DNA of 64,000 nucleotides from Desulforhopalus vacuolatus (GTDB lineage Bacteria; Desulfobacterota; Desulfobulbia; Desulfobulbales; Desulfocapsaceae): assembly GCF_016918505.1 (NCBI RefSeq), contig NZ_JAFFPZ010000005.1, positions 124,001-188,000 on the forward strand, written 5' to 3'. Position 1 is the first letter of the stretch. Each line of letters starts with the position of its first letter. Shown in pieces: positions 52,215 through 62,281 of this stretch. The notes beneath the pieces were generated by a model. That model had not been told where the DNA came from. It ran no database searches and saw only the letters and a list, made by a program, of their open reading frames with translations. The position numbers were made by a program, and so were the translations under genes.

Positions 52215-53582
52215 TGGTTCTTTCCCCGTATATTTCCCTGCCATTGCCTTGTACACAAGGTTCTCCTCTTTCAGCACTTTATAGCGGTCGTTGACCACAT
52301 CCTGTTCCGTGCTGTATTCGGTGTTCATTGCCTCCAGCCAGTCGGAGAGTTCTCCAGCACCGTTTTCGTAGCGCTGGCGATAATACTCACTGTTTTTGCG
52401 GTTCAGCTTTTGCGACTCTTCTCTGCTGGCCAGTGTCTCTTTCGCCAACAGATACTGCTGCCAGGAGACGGCCACCTCATTAAAGGCTGTTGTCAGTGTT
52501 TCTTCAAAGTCCAGCCGGGCTGCGTCAAAGTCTGCCTCGACATTCTTATCCTTCCACTTCAAGGTATTCCATTGGAGAAACGGGAGACTGAGGGCAATCG
52601 AACCTGTTCCAATCGGCAGATCAAAGACCTTGCCGAGCTGGCTGTCGCTGCCGCTGATACCTGCCCCGAGGGTGAGCTGCGGGTACCAGCTGCGCTTCTG
52701 AGCAGTCTGGTTGTACCACGCTTTCTCCAGCCGCTGTTCAGCGGCTTTTACATCGGGACGGGCGGAAAGGACCGAGATCGGCACCTGCAGGTCAATTGAG
52801 GTGGAGGGCAGATCCGTGAGAGGGCGGGGGCTGATGCCGGCGTTTTCTCCGGGGCGCAGGTTAAGCAGATTGTTCATGGTCTGTTCAACTGTCGCCCGGC
52901 TGTCTTTCAGGGCGGTGAGGCTCTGCTCCTCCGACAGTACCGACTGGCGCGACTGCACGAGGGTAATGGAGGTCGTCTTGCCCGCCTCATACCGGGCTTT
53001 GAAGATGGTGTACAACTCCTTATAGCGGGCGATATTTTTCTTTGTCAGCGCAATAGACTCGTCGATGTACGCCAGCTGGAACCATGCGTCTGCCACGGAG
53101 TTGATCAGGCTGAGGCGTGTGTTCTCCAGATCTTCGGTGGTGGCCTGCCATTCCGCAAGATTGGCCTTGCTGGTGGCGTTGAGCCGGTTCCACAGATCCA
53201 GCTCGTAACTCAGATCGAGTTCGCCGCTCCACGAGTTGGAGTCGTCACCACTCTTTAATTCGACACTTGTACTTCCACTCATACTGGCGGAAGCCTCAGG
53301 AAAGAGGTCCTGTTCGCTGATATGCAGGTAGTACAGAGCCTTGCGGATGGTGATGGCCGATTGCTTCAGATCAATATTGTTGCGCAGAGCAGTTTCCATC
53401 AGCTCATTGAGCTGCGGGTCTTCATAGATACGCCACCACTGCCTGTTCACATCATACTGCTGCAGTTCCCGGGATGACATCAACCCGGCGTCGGTCAGGG
53501 GAGCTCCCGACATTGGAGTCAAAGCACAGCTGGTGAGCAGCAGGGTAGTGCAGACAAGGGCAAGTGAGGTATATTTTTTCAT
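52197..53582 (-). CDS. Outer-membrane efflux lipoprotein (TolC/NodT family)
   Basis: This 461-residue protein starts with a lipoprotein signal (ALVCTTLLLTSC, lipobox Cys19). The remainder is two copies of the outer-membrane-factor repeat with long helices (ELMETALRNNIDLKQSAITIRKALYYL, and ARPDVKAAEQRLEKAWYNQTAQKRSWYPQLTLGAG). Such proteins trimerise into a channel through the outer membrane. As last gene after macA and macB, it completes a tripartite efflux pump. The gap to macB is 33 bp. Confidence 0.93.
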   Translation of the reverse strand: MKKYTSLALVCTTLLLTSCALTPMSGAPLTDAGLMSSRELQQYDVNRQWWRIYEDPQLNELMETALRNNIDLKQSAITIRKALYYLHISEQDLFPEASASMSGSTSVELKSGDDSNSWSGELDLSYELDLWNRLNATSKANLAEWQATTEDLENTRLSLINSVADAWFQLAYIDESIALTKKNIARYKELYTIFKARYEAGKTTSITLVQSRQSVLSEEQSLTALKDSRATVEQTMNNLLNLRPGENAGISPRPLTDLPSTSIDLQVPISVLSARPDVKAAEQRLEKAWYNQTAQKRSWYPQLTLGAGISGSDSQLGKVFDLPIGTGSIALSLPFLQWNTLKWKDKNVEADFDAARLDFEETLTTAFNEVAVSWQQYLLAKETLASREESQKLNRKNSEYYRQRYENGAGELSDWLEAMNTEYSTEQDVVNDRYKVLKEENLVYKAMAGKYTGKEPSSTQP

Positions 53583-53615
53583 AATTTTTCCTGAAAAATG
53601 AGGGCAGGCGCGTCT

Positions 53616-55562
53616 TTATTTCTGTGAAAGAGCTTCAATAGGGCTGAGCCGGGCAGCGTTGCGTGCCGGTATGAACCCGAATATTACCCCGATAACCGTG
53701 GAGCAGAGAACCGCCGCAACGATAGCTGTGGTGGAGAAGGTCATTGCGAAATCGGTGACAAAGTGATTGAAGAGCAGGGCGATGACGACTGACAGTCCAA
53801 CGCCGAAGATGCCACCGGCGAGGCAGATCAGTATTGCCTCGATAAGGAACTGCTGCAGGATGTTGCCCTGTCGGGCACCGATGGCCATGCGCAGGCCGAT
53901 TTCTCCTGTGCGCTCAGTGACCGATACCAGCATGATGTTCATAACTCCAATTCCACCGACAATCAGCGAGATGACAGCGATGGCAGAAATCAGCAGGGTC
54001 ATGGTGCCGGTGGTGGCGGTGATGGTCTCCTTGATGGAATCACTGTTCATGGTGAAGAAGTCCTGCGTGCCGTGGCGGCTGGTCAGCAGTCGGGTAATGG
54101 TCTCCTCCGCTGCCTGCGAATTGACAGTATCCGCTATCTCGGCGGTAATGGTGCTGATGACCTTGTCGCCGGTGATCTGGTGCATAACCGTAGTGTAGGG
54201 AGCCCACATGCGGAGCTGTCCGCTGTCCGGACCGAAAGCGTTGGCCGGTTCTTCTGTCACTCCGATGATGACCAGCGGGCGTTTGCGGAAGAGAATGGTG
54301 CGGCCGAGCACCTGCGGGAGAGGCATATCCGAGAAGAGCTCTTTTCTGCTGTTGCTGTCGATTACGACAACCTGATTGTCCTCTTTTACGTCTGTTTCAT
54401 TGAAGAAACGACCGCCCTCCAGTTCGAGTCCATCCACTGAGAAATACTGTTCTCCCACACCGTTGAGCTGGCCGGTGAGGGTTATGTTGCGGTAGCTGAT
54501 ATTGCCGTTGGTGGAGGTTCGTGGTGTGATATTGAGCACAAAGGGCTGTTTTCCCAGCGCCTTCGCGTCACTGATGGTGAGGGTTCGAATCCGCCCCGAG
54601 CGCGAATCGCCCCAGTTTTTACCGGGGTAAACGGAAACGGTATTGGTTCCTATTTCTTTGATTCTGCTGAGAATCTTTTCCTGTGAACCTTTGCCGATAG
54701 CCACCACCGAGACCACCGAGGCAATGCCGATGATAATGCCAAGCATGGTGAGCAGGGAGCGCAGCTTGTGGCTGATGATTGCCTGCACTGACATGCGGAA
54801 GGATTCGGCAAGCTGGTCAACATAGAAGGTAATACCGTGTTTTTCTTCAACCCGTTGAAGAGGGGTGGGGGTGGAGAGGGGCAGGCGGCGCGTGTCGGAG
54901 ATGATTTCACCGTCCTTGAGCTCAATGGTTCGGCTGGCGAAGGCGGCAAGCTTCCTGTCATGGGTAACAAGAATAATGGTGTGTCCTTTTGCGTGCAGTT
55001 CCGTAAGGATGTCCATGACCATCAGACCACTTTCAGAGTCCAGGGCGCCGGTGGGTTCGTCGGCGAGGATTATCTCTCCGCCGTTCATCAGCGCACGGGC
55101 GATACTTACCCGCTGCTGCTGTCCACCGGAGAGGGTTCCGGGGCGGTTGTTCTCCTTGCCGGTGAGCGCGAGCTGCTCCAGCAGGTCCTCCGCCCGGTGA
55201 TTTCTCTGGCTTTTTTTCACGCCTGCATAGATCGCCGGCAGGGCGACGTTGTCTCTCGCCGACAGGGTGCCGAGCAGATTGTAGCGCTGGAAGATAAAAC
55301 CAAACTTGCGACGGCGCAGGGCGGCGAGCTGATCAGGATTCCTGCCGGCGGCCTCTTCTCCGTCGATGAGGCAGGAGCCTGAAGTCGGGGCGTCGAGACA
55401 GCCGAGGATATTCATCAACGTGGTTTTGCCCGATCCGGACTGCCCTATGATGGAGATGAAATCCCCCTGATCTATGTTCAGATTGATGTCCCGTAAAACG
55501 TGGACCCGGTTGGAGGGAGGGCCGAAAACCCGTGTTATATTGGAGAGCTCAAGCAGTGCCAT
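53616..55562 (-). CDS. macB: MacB-type ABC efflux transporter
   Basis: This 648-residue protein fuses an ATPase and a permease. Residues 1-230 hold Walker A GQSGSGKTT, the signature LSGGQQQRVSIARAL and Walker B IILADEPTGALDS. A membrane helix near 270-292 (LLTMLGIIIGIASVVSVVAIGKG) is followed by a large periplasmic domain and three C-terminal helices (ISAIAVISLIVGGIGVMNIMLVSV and onward). It works by mechanotransmission to push substrates through MacA and an outer-membrane channel. Known substrates in other bacteria include macrolides, haem and peptides; here it is unknown. It is between macA and the channel gene. Confidence 0.94.
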   Translation of the reverse strand: MALLELSNITRVFGPPSNRVHVLRDINLNIDQGDFISIIGQSGSGKTTLMNILGCLDAPTSGSCLIDGEEAAGRNPDQLAALRRRKFGFIFQRYNLLGTLSARDNVALPAIYAGVKKSQRNHRAEDLLEQLALTGKENNRPGTLSGGQQQRVSIARALMNGGEIILADEPTGALDSESGLMVMDILTELHAKGHTIILVTHDRKLAAFASRTIELKDGEIISDTRRLPLSTPTPLQRVEEKHGITFYVDQLAESFRMSVQAIISHKLRSLLTMLGIIIGIASVVSVVAIGKGSQEKILSRIKEIGTNTVSVYPGKNWGDSRSGRIRTLTISDAKALGKQPFVLNITPRTSTNGNISYRNITLTGQLNGVGEQYFSVDGLELEGGRFFNETDVKEDNQVVVIDSNSRKELFSDMPLPQVLGRTILFRKRPLVIIGVTEEPANAFGPDSGQLRMWAPYTTVMHQITGDKVISTITAEIADTVNSQAAEETITRLLTSRHGTQDFFTMNSDSIKETITATTGTMTLLISAIAVISLIVGGIGVMNIMLVSVTERTGEIGLRMAIGARQGNILQQFLIEAILICLAGGIFGVGLSVVIALLFNHFVTDFAMTFSTTAIVAAVLCSTVIGVIFGFIPARNAARLSPIEALSQK

Positions 55563-55576
55563 TATTTTATTTCTCC

Positions 55577-56746
55577 TTACATCTTCCGTCCCATACCGCG
55601 GGGCATTATCGAGTTGACGCTGCTGTCGCTTCTGCCGGTTACCACCTCTTCTCCTTCTTGAAGTCCGGAGAGCACGACAGTATTTGCGCTGTCGCTGATG
55701 CCGGTGGTGATTTCCCGTTCCTGCGGTTGCCCTTTTTGCAGAACGGTGACGAACTTTTTCCCCTTTTTACTGCTGATGGCAAGAGTGGGAATGAGCAGCT
55801 CGTTTTCAGCATGGGCAACGACGATGGTGTTCTCGGTGGTCATGCCGATGCGGAGGGCGTTGTCGCTGTTATCCACCAGGGCGCGTGCATAATAATAGAT
55901 GGCACTGGATGTCAGATCTGTGCTGGTGGTGTAGCTGCCCTGACTCATGGTGGTGAGGCCAGGATCAATAGAACTGAAGATGGCGTCGCGGGGGGTGTCG
56001 GGGTTGGCAAGGGTGGTGAAGTGCACTGTCATTCCGGGCTGTATTCTGGTGATATCGCCCTCGGCCACCTGCATGCGGATAACCATCTTTGCAAGGTCGG
56101 CAATCTGGACGATAGTCGGCGTAGACTGCGACGAGTTCACCGTCTGCCCCTCTTCTATGGAGGTGGAAACAATGGTTCCGTCCATGGGCGCGGTGATGCG
56201 GGTATAGCCGAGATCGGTTTCCGCAGTAGAGACGCTGATTTCGGCTATGCGGATGGAGGACTCCAGTTCAGTGATGGCTGCTTTTGCCGATGCCAGGGAG
56301 TCCGTCGCACTTTCATAATCTTTTTGAGAGGTGGCTTTCTTTTTCCACAGGTCGCTTTCGCGGGTGTAGTTTTTCTGTGCCATGGCGAGGCTCACCTTCT
56401 TGCTGGCCAGCTGCGCCTGATAACTGGCGAGCTGAGCTTTGCTTGTGTCCAGGTCGTTCTGCTGAGTGGCGGCGTCGATCTCCGCGATCAGCTCACCCTT
56501 TTTCACCTGCTGTCCCAGTTTGACATAGAACTTCTTGATCTGCCCGGAGGCCTGAGCCCCAACGTCAACCAGCAACGCCGGGGCGACGTCACCGGTCGCA
56601 CTGACACTCTGCTCGATATTGCCGCGCTGCACCGACTCAGTGAGCCATGCTGTGAGCTGCTTCGGTGCAAAGAAGAAGGCACGGATAGTGAAAGTGGCCG
56701 CGACGAAAAGAAGCAGTACTGCAAGAGAAATGACCGTTTTTTTCAT
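55577..56746 (-). CDS. macA: MacA-type periplasmic adaptor
   Basis: This 389-residue membrane-fusion protein has a single N-terminal helix (VISLAVLLLFVAATFTIRAFFF). The lipoyl/barrel-sandwich halves are VDVGAQASGQIKKFYVKLGQQVKKGELIAEID and ITAPMDGTIVSTSIEEGQTV. Between them lies a long alpha hairpin (about 85-170). A beta-barrel and C-terminal domain follow. It links MacB to the outer-membrane channel. First gene of the leftward three-gene operon, with AGAGGT before the ATG. Confidence 0.93.
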   Translation of the reverse strand: MKKTVISLAVLLLFVAATFTIRAFFFAPKQLTAWLTESVQRGNIEQSVSATGDVAPALLVDVGAQASGQIKKFYVKLGQQVKKGELIAEIDAATQQNDLDTSKAQLASYQAQLASKKVSLAMAQKNYTRESDLWKKKATSQKDYESATDSLASAKAAITELESSIRIAEISVSTAETDLGYTRITAPMDGTIVSTSIEEGQTVNSSQSTPTIVQIADLAKMVIRMQVAEGDITRIQPGMTVHFTTLANPDTPRDAIFSSIDPGLTTMSQGSYTTSTDLTSSAIYYYARALVDNSDNALRIGMTTENTIVVAHAENELLIPTLAISSKKGKKFVTVLQKGQPQEREITTGISDSANTVVLSGLQEGEEVVTGRSDSSVNSIMPRGMGRKM

Positions 56747-57366
56747 TGATAAACCTCTGAGAATAGATTGCGCAGGAAAAAGAGATCATAAGGGCACCCA
56801 TAACAGTATATCTCCTCAAAGAATAAGCAAAGGCCGTGCCAGTGCGAGAAACACGGTGAGAGTGTCAGTATACACACGGGCAGGGTGAAGGAAAAATGAA
56901 AAAGGCGGGTAAAATTTATCCGGCAGAATGAGGAGGCCGGGTAATTTTTATACAGGGGAATTCTGAATTGTTGGAGAACATGCCAGCGCTGGAGGGGGAA
57001 AAGGTGGCAAAAGCGTGGTTTATATAATTTTATTTGCGTGTTTTTTTTGTTCTAAAATTACAATCTGGCATATTTATCACAATAAAGGCTGTGTGAGTGA
57101 TGAATAATTAGCGTTTTTTTGGAATACCAATAGCGAATATCCACTTCTTTTTTCTCAATATCACCTCTGCCTGGATTACTGGTATACCAATGGGAAAAAA
57201 GTACGTGATTTTCGTGAGAAGTAGTTGCATGGGGGCTGACAGTTCGGCTACAATATCGCCTGTCTGAATTCTCTGGCATGGAAGAATTCCCCGGTGGCAA
57301 AACGGGGAAACAATTGGGAGAGGCATCTGCGCAATCCCGTAAATTCTGGAAAAGGAACAGCGGTCT
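56747..57366. promoter_or_regulatory. Divergent control region of macA and lctP
   Basis: This 620-bp AT-rich gap lies between divergent operons. It has two similar palindromic sites: TTGGAATACCAA (57119-57130) and TGGTATACCA (57180-57189), about 60 bp apart, which could be operators of a GntR-type or similar regulator of lactate transport. A TTCCCC...GGGGAA hairpin is at 57285-57307 and AGGAA precedes the lctP ATG. No gene is supported. Confidence 0.5.
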
Positions 57367-59088
57367 ATGGCTGAATTAAACGTTGATTATCTCTCTGCAT
57401 TTATGGCATTTCTGCCAATTCTGCTGACCATCGTACTGATGGCTGGAATGAACTGGGGTGCAAAAAAGGCACTGCCGTTATCGTGGGCAGTAGCGGCAGT
57501 CATTGCCTGGTCATACTGGGGTATGGATCCCAGTAAAATTTTTGGTTTCTCTTTCTTCGGATGTCTCAAAGCAGTTGATATTCTGATCATTATCTTTGGT
57601 GCGTTGCTCATTCTTAACACCATGAAACTCTCTGGAGCAATGGCGACAATCAACCATGGGTTTAATGGGATTACCAATGACCGGCGTATCCAGGCAATCA
57701 TCATCGGTTTCATGTTTGGAGCCTTCATTGAGGGTGCTGCCGGTTTCGGAACCCCTGCGGCTCTCGCCGGTCCGCTGATGGTCGGGCTTGGATTCCCTCC
57801 GCTTGCCGCTGCCATGGTGGCCCTGATTTTTAACTCGGTACCGGTTCCCTTCGGTGCTGTCGGGACCCCGATTACGGGTGGAGCGATGAAAACCCTCGCT
57901 GGCAGCTCTGACAGTCTGCTGAACATTCTTCACGTTGATCCCGAGATGTTTAAAATGGCGCTGACTCAGTGGGTAGCCATTCCCAACGGACTCGTGGGGA
58001 TTTTTCTTCCGCTGCTTGGTGTGGCCATCATGTGCCGCTTCTTCGGGAAAGAGCGCTCCTTTAAACCGGCTCTCGCGGCAGCTCCCTTTGCCATCTTTGC
58101 CGGGGTTGTGTTTGCTGTTCCCTACATTCTTATTGCCACCTACCTTGGACCGGATCTTCCCTCTCTGCTCGGTGCTTTTATTGGTCTTGGCATTATCATC
58201 TTCGCGGCCAAAAAAGGTTTTTTGATTCCGAAAAAAACCTGGGACTTCCCCCCGAAATCGGAATGGGAATCCAACTGGAAATCTCGTGATGAAGATACTG
58301 GCAATGTTGGTGAGGCCAAAATGGGGATGGTTATGGCATGGATGCCCTATGTGCTCATTGCCCTTATCCTTGTTGTTACCCGTATCCCTGTCCTCCCCTT
58401 GAAAGCATGGCTCACCTCCCAGACCCTCGTCTGGCCGGATGTGATGAATACCGGATCGAATTATGTGCTCAAGTGGGCCTATCTGCCGGGAACCATTCCC
58501 TTCATTCTTGTTGCTTTTATCACCAATTTCATGCACGGCATGAAACCGGGTGCTGTTGTAAAATCGTGGAAGATGACCTTCGGACAGATCTCCGGTGCTG
58601 CCATAGCCCTGTTTGCCGGTGTGGCAATGGTGCAGTTGATGCTGAACTCGAAGATTATCGATGCCAGTGGTGTGATGGCCATGCCGTCCATGCTTACCAC
58701 CATGGCCCAGGCTGCTGCTCAAGCCACAGGTCAGGCGTATCCGCTTATTGCGACCCTTATCGGGATTCTCGGTTCCTTCATGTCGGGTTCCGCGACGGTT
58801 TCCAACCTGCTCTTTGCTTCTCTGCAGTTTGAAACAGCTCATATTCTCCAGCTTCCGGAGGTCATTATCGTGGCGATTCAGACCATCGGTGCGGCTATTG
58901 GGAATATGATCTGTGTTAACAACGTGGTCGCCGTCTGTGCCACCGTAGGCTGTCTGGGGGCGGAAGGTCTGATTATCCGACGCAACGCCATTCCGGCTTG
59001 CATCTACTATCTTGCTATTACGGGAGTGGCCCTCTTTCTCATCTATATGGGAGTTGATCCGATTCCTCTTGAGGGCGGAATTCACTGA
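57367..59088 (+). CDS. lctP: L-lactate permease
   Basis: This 573-residue inner-membrane carrier of the LctP family has about 13 membrane helices. Family segments are [59 protein letters not shown], and [22 protein letters not shown] with the [16 protein letters not shown] re-entrant region. It takes up lactate (or glycolate) with protons. It is a single gene with its own terminator. Lactate uptake would feed the sulfur-reducing energy metabolism suspected for this organism; the LUD protein at 25461 is the only possibly related gene in view. Confidence 0.95.
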   Translation: MAELNVDYLSAFMAFLPILLTIVLMAGMNWGAKKALPLSWAVAAVIAWSYWGMDPSKIFGFSFFGCLKAVDILIIIFGALLILNTMKLSGAMATINHGFNGITNDRRIQAIIIGFMFGAFIEGAAGFGTPAALAGPLMVGLGFPPLAAAMVALIFNSVPVPFGAVGTPITGGAMKTLAGSSDSLLNILHVDPEMFKMALTQWVAIPNGLVGIFLPLLGVAIMCRFFGKERSFKPALAAAPFAIFAGVVFAVPYILIATYLGPDLPSLLGAFIGLGIIIFAAKKGFLIPKKTWDFPPKSEWESNWKSRDEDTGNVGEAKMGMVMAWMPYVLIALILVVTRIPVLPLKAWLTSQTLVWPDVMNTGSNYVLKWAYLPGTIPFILVAFITNFMHGMKPGAVVKSWKMTFGQISGAAIALFAGVAMVQLMLNSKIIDASGVMAMPSMLTTMAQAAAQATGQAYPLIATLIGILGSFMSGSATVSNLLFASLQFETAHILQLPEVIIVAIQTIGAAIGNMICVNNVVAVCATVGCLGAEGLIIRRNAIPACIYYLAITGVALFLIYMGVDPIPLEGGIH

Positions 59089-59108
59089 TTACGCTGCCTG
59101 TTCTTCCC

Positions 59109-59146
59109 GGCCGTCTGCATTTATAATGCAGGCGGCCTTTTTTTTT
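59109..59146 (+). terminator. Intrinsic terminator of lctP
   Basis: GGCCGTCTGCATT (59109-59121) pairs with 59125-59137, one wobble pair, and is followed directly by nine T residues. It lies 20 bp after the lctP stop codon. Confidence 0.95.
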
Positions 59147-60023
59147 GGTGATTACGAAGGGATAAACAGGATGTAATACCATTCCTATTAAGTTGTGACC
59201 GTACTAAATGCCATTTTCACTTTCTATTGGCGAATTCAAAGGCAGGGGGATGGGAGACAGGAGAAAGGAGACGGGAGACAGGGAAAAGCAAAAGACGGAA
59301 CAGCGAAAAACTTTTTGCCAAAGGAAAGCTCTAATCATGCGAATAAAGGCAAAAAACTTTAAGAAGTTACGCTTTTATAAAAAATGCCCTTTTTCACATG
59401 AGTAGACCATTTCTATTAAGTTATGCTCTTTTTACATCCTGTTTATTCATTCGTAATCACAAAAAAAGATGTCCACGCAGTCACGCTCTCTGGTCAATAC
59501 AAAATGTAAATGGTATAAAATTGATTTCAATGGTGATACCGGTGGCATTTCATCACCACTGGTGAAAAATCGGCACGGCGGTGATTTCCCGCAACGTTGT
59601 TGTGTAGACAAGGCATGCCTTGTCTCTACGGTGGCGGGAATCAGCGAAATGGCAACCATCACCGATAACCCGCGAAACAATACACGCCATGTTGTCACCA
59701 CGGGGTGATACCGATGGTATTATACCAATCACATTTTTTACTGACCAGAGAACGCAACTGCGTGGACATCTTTTGCTTTTTCCCGTCTCCCGTCCTGCCC
59801 GCCTTTATTCGCATGATTAGAGCTTTTCTTTGGCGAAAAAATATTTTTGCTGTTCCGTCTAAATGTTTTTGCCTTTCTTCGCGGTCTTCGTGTCCTTCGC
59901 GGTGAAAAATGTCTTACCGCCTTTTGCTTTTTCCCGTCTCCCGTCTCCTTTCTCCCTTTTCCCATCCCCCTGCCTTTGAATCCGCCAATACAAAATGTAA
60001 ATGGTATAAAGTTTCCTTCCGTC
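59147..60023. repeat. Cluster of MITE-like and palindromic repeats
   Basis: This 877-bp gap holds at least three repeat modules. One runs from a degenerate ATGCCATTTTCACTTTC (59208 on) to AATACAAAATGTAAATGG (59496 on). The second, about 59530-59700, is the long palindromic unit with AGACAAGGCATGCCTTGTCT at 59607-59626. The third runs from ATACCAATCACATTTTTTAC (59722) to AATACAAAATGTAAATGG (59987), about 286 bp, and contains pyrimidine tracts and TTCGCGGTGAAAAATGTC. No gene is supported. Confidence 0.75.
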
Positions 60024-60983
60024 TCAAGCCGTGTCAGTCCACAGCCAGTCCAGAGAGTAGGGAGATTTCTTACTGCAGAACGGGGAGCCGTCAATGAGGC
60101 GGAGTCCGCAATTGAGCTGGTCGATGCGTTCTCTCTGAGAGGGTGAGAGGGAAAGGCTGACAGCCTGCAGGTTTTCCTGCAGGCGTGCGGGATGAATCGA
60201 TTTTGGAATGACTGCTACGCCTCGTGCCAGATTCCATGCCAGCGCTACTGCAGCAGGGGTGCGGCCGGTCTCTTTGGCGATTTTTTGCAGAACAGGGTGG
60301 TCAAGCAGTTCGAGGACATCTGCATTGCGGATATTCTCCGGTCGATCTCCAGAACCGAGGGGCGCAAAGGCGGTAACCGCTACGTTTTTTTTTCGGCACC
60401 AGTCAAGCAGCTGCCGCTGCTGCAGATACGGGTGACACTCTACCTGCAGGACGGCAGGTTTAATGTCGGCGGCGGTAAAGAGTTGCTGCAGGCGTGAGCG
60501 TTTGCAATTGCTTACACCAATGCCACGCAGCAGCCCTCTGTGAACAAGCTTTTCCATGGCGTGCCAGGTGGCCATAAGCCGGTTGTCATCGGGGGGAAGG
60601 TACTGCTCCGCACGTTTGGGGTGGTCGCAGTCGGCGGAGAAACTTACCGGCCAGTGGATAAGATAGAGGTCGAGAAAGTCGAGCTGCAGTTCCCGCAGGG
60701 TTCGTTCAAGGGCCGGGCGGACATGCTTCGCGAGGTGAGCGTTGTTCCACAGCTTGGAGGTGATGAAGAGCTCCTCCCGACGGATTCGTCCCGAGGAGAG
60801 CCAGCGGTGGAAGACCTCACCGATCTCCGCCTCGTTTTTGTAGATGGTGGCGCAGTCAAAATGACGGTATCCCGTCTCAAGAGCGGCTTCCACCGCAACA
60901 GCCGCCTCTCCCCGCTTTGTCTTCCAGGTTCCGAGACCTATGGCTGGCAGAACATTGCCGTTGCTCAGGGACAGAGTTTGCAC
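60024..60983 (-). CDS. Aldo/keto reductase
   Basis: This 319-residue NADPH-dependent reductase has the AKR tetrad: Asp and Tyr in YRHFDCATIYKNE, Lys in ITSKLWNN and His in LIHWPV. GVSNCKRSRLQQL and VIPKSIHPARLQENLQA form the cofactor site. It reduces an aldehyde or ketone, substrate unknown. The start is GTG at 60983 with GGAGAGTAGGAC upstream, overlapping the end of the CYTH gene region by a 3-bp spacing. Third gene of a leftward set with EI24 and CYTH proteins. Confidence 0.92.
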   Translation of the reverse strand: MQTLSLSNGNVLPAIGLGTWKTKRGEAAVAVEAALETGYRHFDCATIYKNEAEIGEVFHRWLSSGRIRREELFITSKLWNNAHLAKHVRPALERTLRELQLDFLDLYLIHWPVSFSADCDHPKRAEQYLPPDDNRLMATWHAMEKLVHRGLLRGIGVSNCKRSRLQQLFTAADIKPAVLQVECHPYLQQRQLLDWCRKKNVAVTAFAPLGSGDRPENIRNADVLELLDHPVLQKIAKETGRTPAAVALAWNLARGVAVIPKSIHPARLQENLQAVSLSLSPSQRERIDQLNCGLRLIDGSPFCSKKSPYSLDWLWTDTA

Positions 60984-60986
60984 GTC

Positions 60987-61475
60987 CTACTCTCCGTCCT
61001 TTTCCTCAGCAGTCCACTCACTGAAGGGGTAGTGAACCAGACTTGCGTTATAATAACGCGGTCTGTCAGTTACCTCTTTCCCAAGCCAGGCTGGCCGGGG
61101 AAAAGGCTGGTCGGGGCTGTCCAGCTCAATTTCGGCAACCACCAGTCCCTCGTTCTCCCCGAGAAAGCTATCGACTTCCCAGACAAAATTATCCACAGTA
61201 AAGATATAGCGGGTTTTCTCGATGATTGGTGGGATGCAGAGTTCTTTGAGCATCTGCAGAGCGTCGGTGACGGGGATTTCATATTCATATTCCCGGCGTA
61301 CACCGTTGACAGTCGGTCCCTTAACCGTGATCCAGCCGACATTGCGGGAGGTGCGGATGCGCACCGTGCCCTCCTCACTGCTGCTGAGATAACCCTGCCG
61401 AAAACGATGTCCCTGACCAAGCTCCTGCCAGGAGTCATCCCTGAGTAGAAATTTCTTTTCGATTTCGTATCCCAT
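60987..61475 (-). CDS. CYTH-domain triphosphate tunnel protein
   Basis: This 162-residue protein begins with the CYTH signature E-x-E-x-K (EIEKKFLL). It continues with alternating charged strands that line the tunnel (TVRIRTSRNVGWITVKGP, REYEYEIPV, KTRYIFTVDNFVWEVDSFLG, VVAEIELDSPDQ). Bacterial members hydrolyse tripolyphosphate or other triphosphates, and some are adenylate cyclases. Length is that of the single-domain type. GGAGAC precedes the ATG. It lies between the EI24 and aldo/keto reductase genes. Confidence 0.9.
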   Translation of the reverse strand: MGYEIEKKFLLRDDSWQELGQGHRFRQGYLSSSEEGTVRIRTSRNVGWITVKGPTVNGVRREYEYEIPVTDALQMLKELCIPPIIEKTRYIFTVDNFVWEVDSFLGENEGLVVAEIELDSPDQPFPRPAWLGKEVTDRPRYYNASLVHYPFSEWTAEEKDGE

Positions 61476-61492
61476 CTTTTTGTCTCCGTGGA

Positions 61493-62281
61493 TTATTGAA
61501 CTTCAGTATGATTCTGTCCGGACTGTACTTCGGCAGGAGTAAAGTTGAGTGTCGCATGAACTGTCAACAGCGGGAAAAACAGCGCCATCGCAAAAATATT
61601 GACCAGAGGAATCATCGACAGCAGCGCCGGGCCGACGCCGAGACGGAGTGAAGTTCCCTTGTATCTCCACAGCCATTGCAGTTTCCTGCCAAGTGTCCAG
61701 CGCTGTCGTGAGGCAGGAAAGTCGATGAAAAGCAGTGTGGAGTAGAAGCAGTAGAGCAGGAAAGCGGCAACCTGTCCAACCACTGGCAGAAAATTGAGCA
61801 ATATGGCGAGGATAGTGACAAATATGCCGAAAATGCTGATCTTTACGCCTTCAAGGAGATCCCTCAGTATTCCTCTGAAGTTGAAATCGGCGTCTTCAGT
61901 AAAATATTCTCCCGCCCGGATTTTCTCCGCCGCGCGGCTGAGAAAAGCATAGCCGGGGGTCGTAAGAGTGTAGGCGAGGAGGAAGGCGAGATAGAAGGTG
62001 ACGACCCGGCTGAGGAGAAGGTAGAGCCAGTCTCCGGCCAGCCATGCGGCGTACTTGAGCCAGCCGAGAACTCCGACCGCCGCCGGTTCCGCCGGCATCA
62101 GATTGTGGGCAAAGGAATCAAGCTGACTGAGGGCAAGGTAATCGCCCAGCCAGGTGATGAGGATGGTTGCGGCAAAGAGCATGACGCTCCACATCAGCAG
62201 TTTCGGCTTACTGAAAATCAGTTTTATGCTGGTAAACAGCGGCGTCCATTGTAGACGCTGTACGGTAGTTTTTGTATTCAT
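61493..62281 (-). CDS. EI24/CysZ-like membrane protein
   Basis: This 262-residue protein has about five membrane helices (LLMWSVMLFAATILITWLG, AGDWLYLLLSRVVTFYLAFLLAY, ISIFGIFVTILAILLNFLPVVGQVAAFLLY, LSMIPLVNIFAMALFFPLLTVHATL) and a conserved SRAAEKI segment. Family members include CysZ, a sulfate-uptake protein, which fits a sulfur-metabolising host, but EI24 homology alone does not prove transport of sulfate. The ATG at 62281 is preferred to an upstream one at 62341 because the extra residues look non-native; no strong ribosome site is visible. Confidence 0.8.
   Translation of the reverse strand: MNTKTTVQRLQWTPLFTSIKLIFSKPKLLMWSVMLFAATILITWLGDYLALSQLDSFAHNLMPAEPAAVGVLGWLKYAAWLAGDWLYLLLSRVVTFYLAFLLAYTLTTPGYAFLSRAAEKIRAGEYFTEDADFNFRGILRDLLEGVKISIFGIFVTILAILLNFLPVVGQVAAFLLYCFYSTLLFIDFPASRQRWTLGRKLQWLWRYKGTSLRLGVGPALLSMIPLVNIFAMALFFPLLTVHATLNFTPAEVQSGQNHTEVQ

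Noticed and set aside
54580-54594. GGTTCGAATCC, which looks like a tRNA T-loop
   Set aside because: It lies inside macB, only two base pairs of the T-stem can form, and no acceptor or anticodon arms are found nearby.
57387-59085. A 524-codon minus-strand frame opposite the lactate permease
   Set aside because: It is hydrophilic with low-complexity His/Gly/Asn content, mirrors the codon structure of lctP and has no family features.
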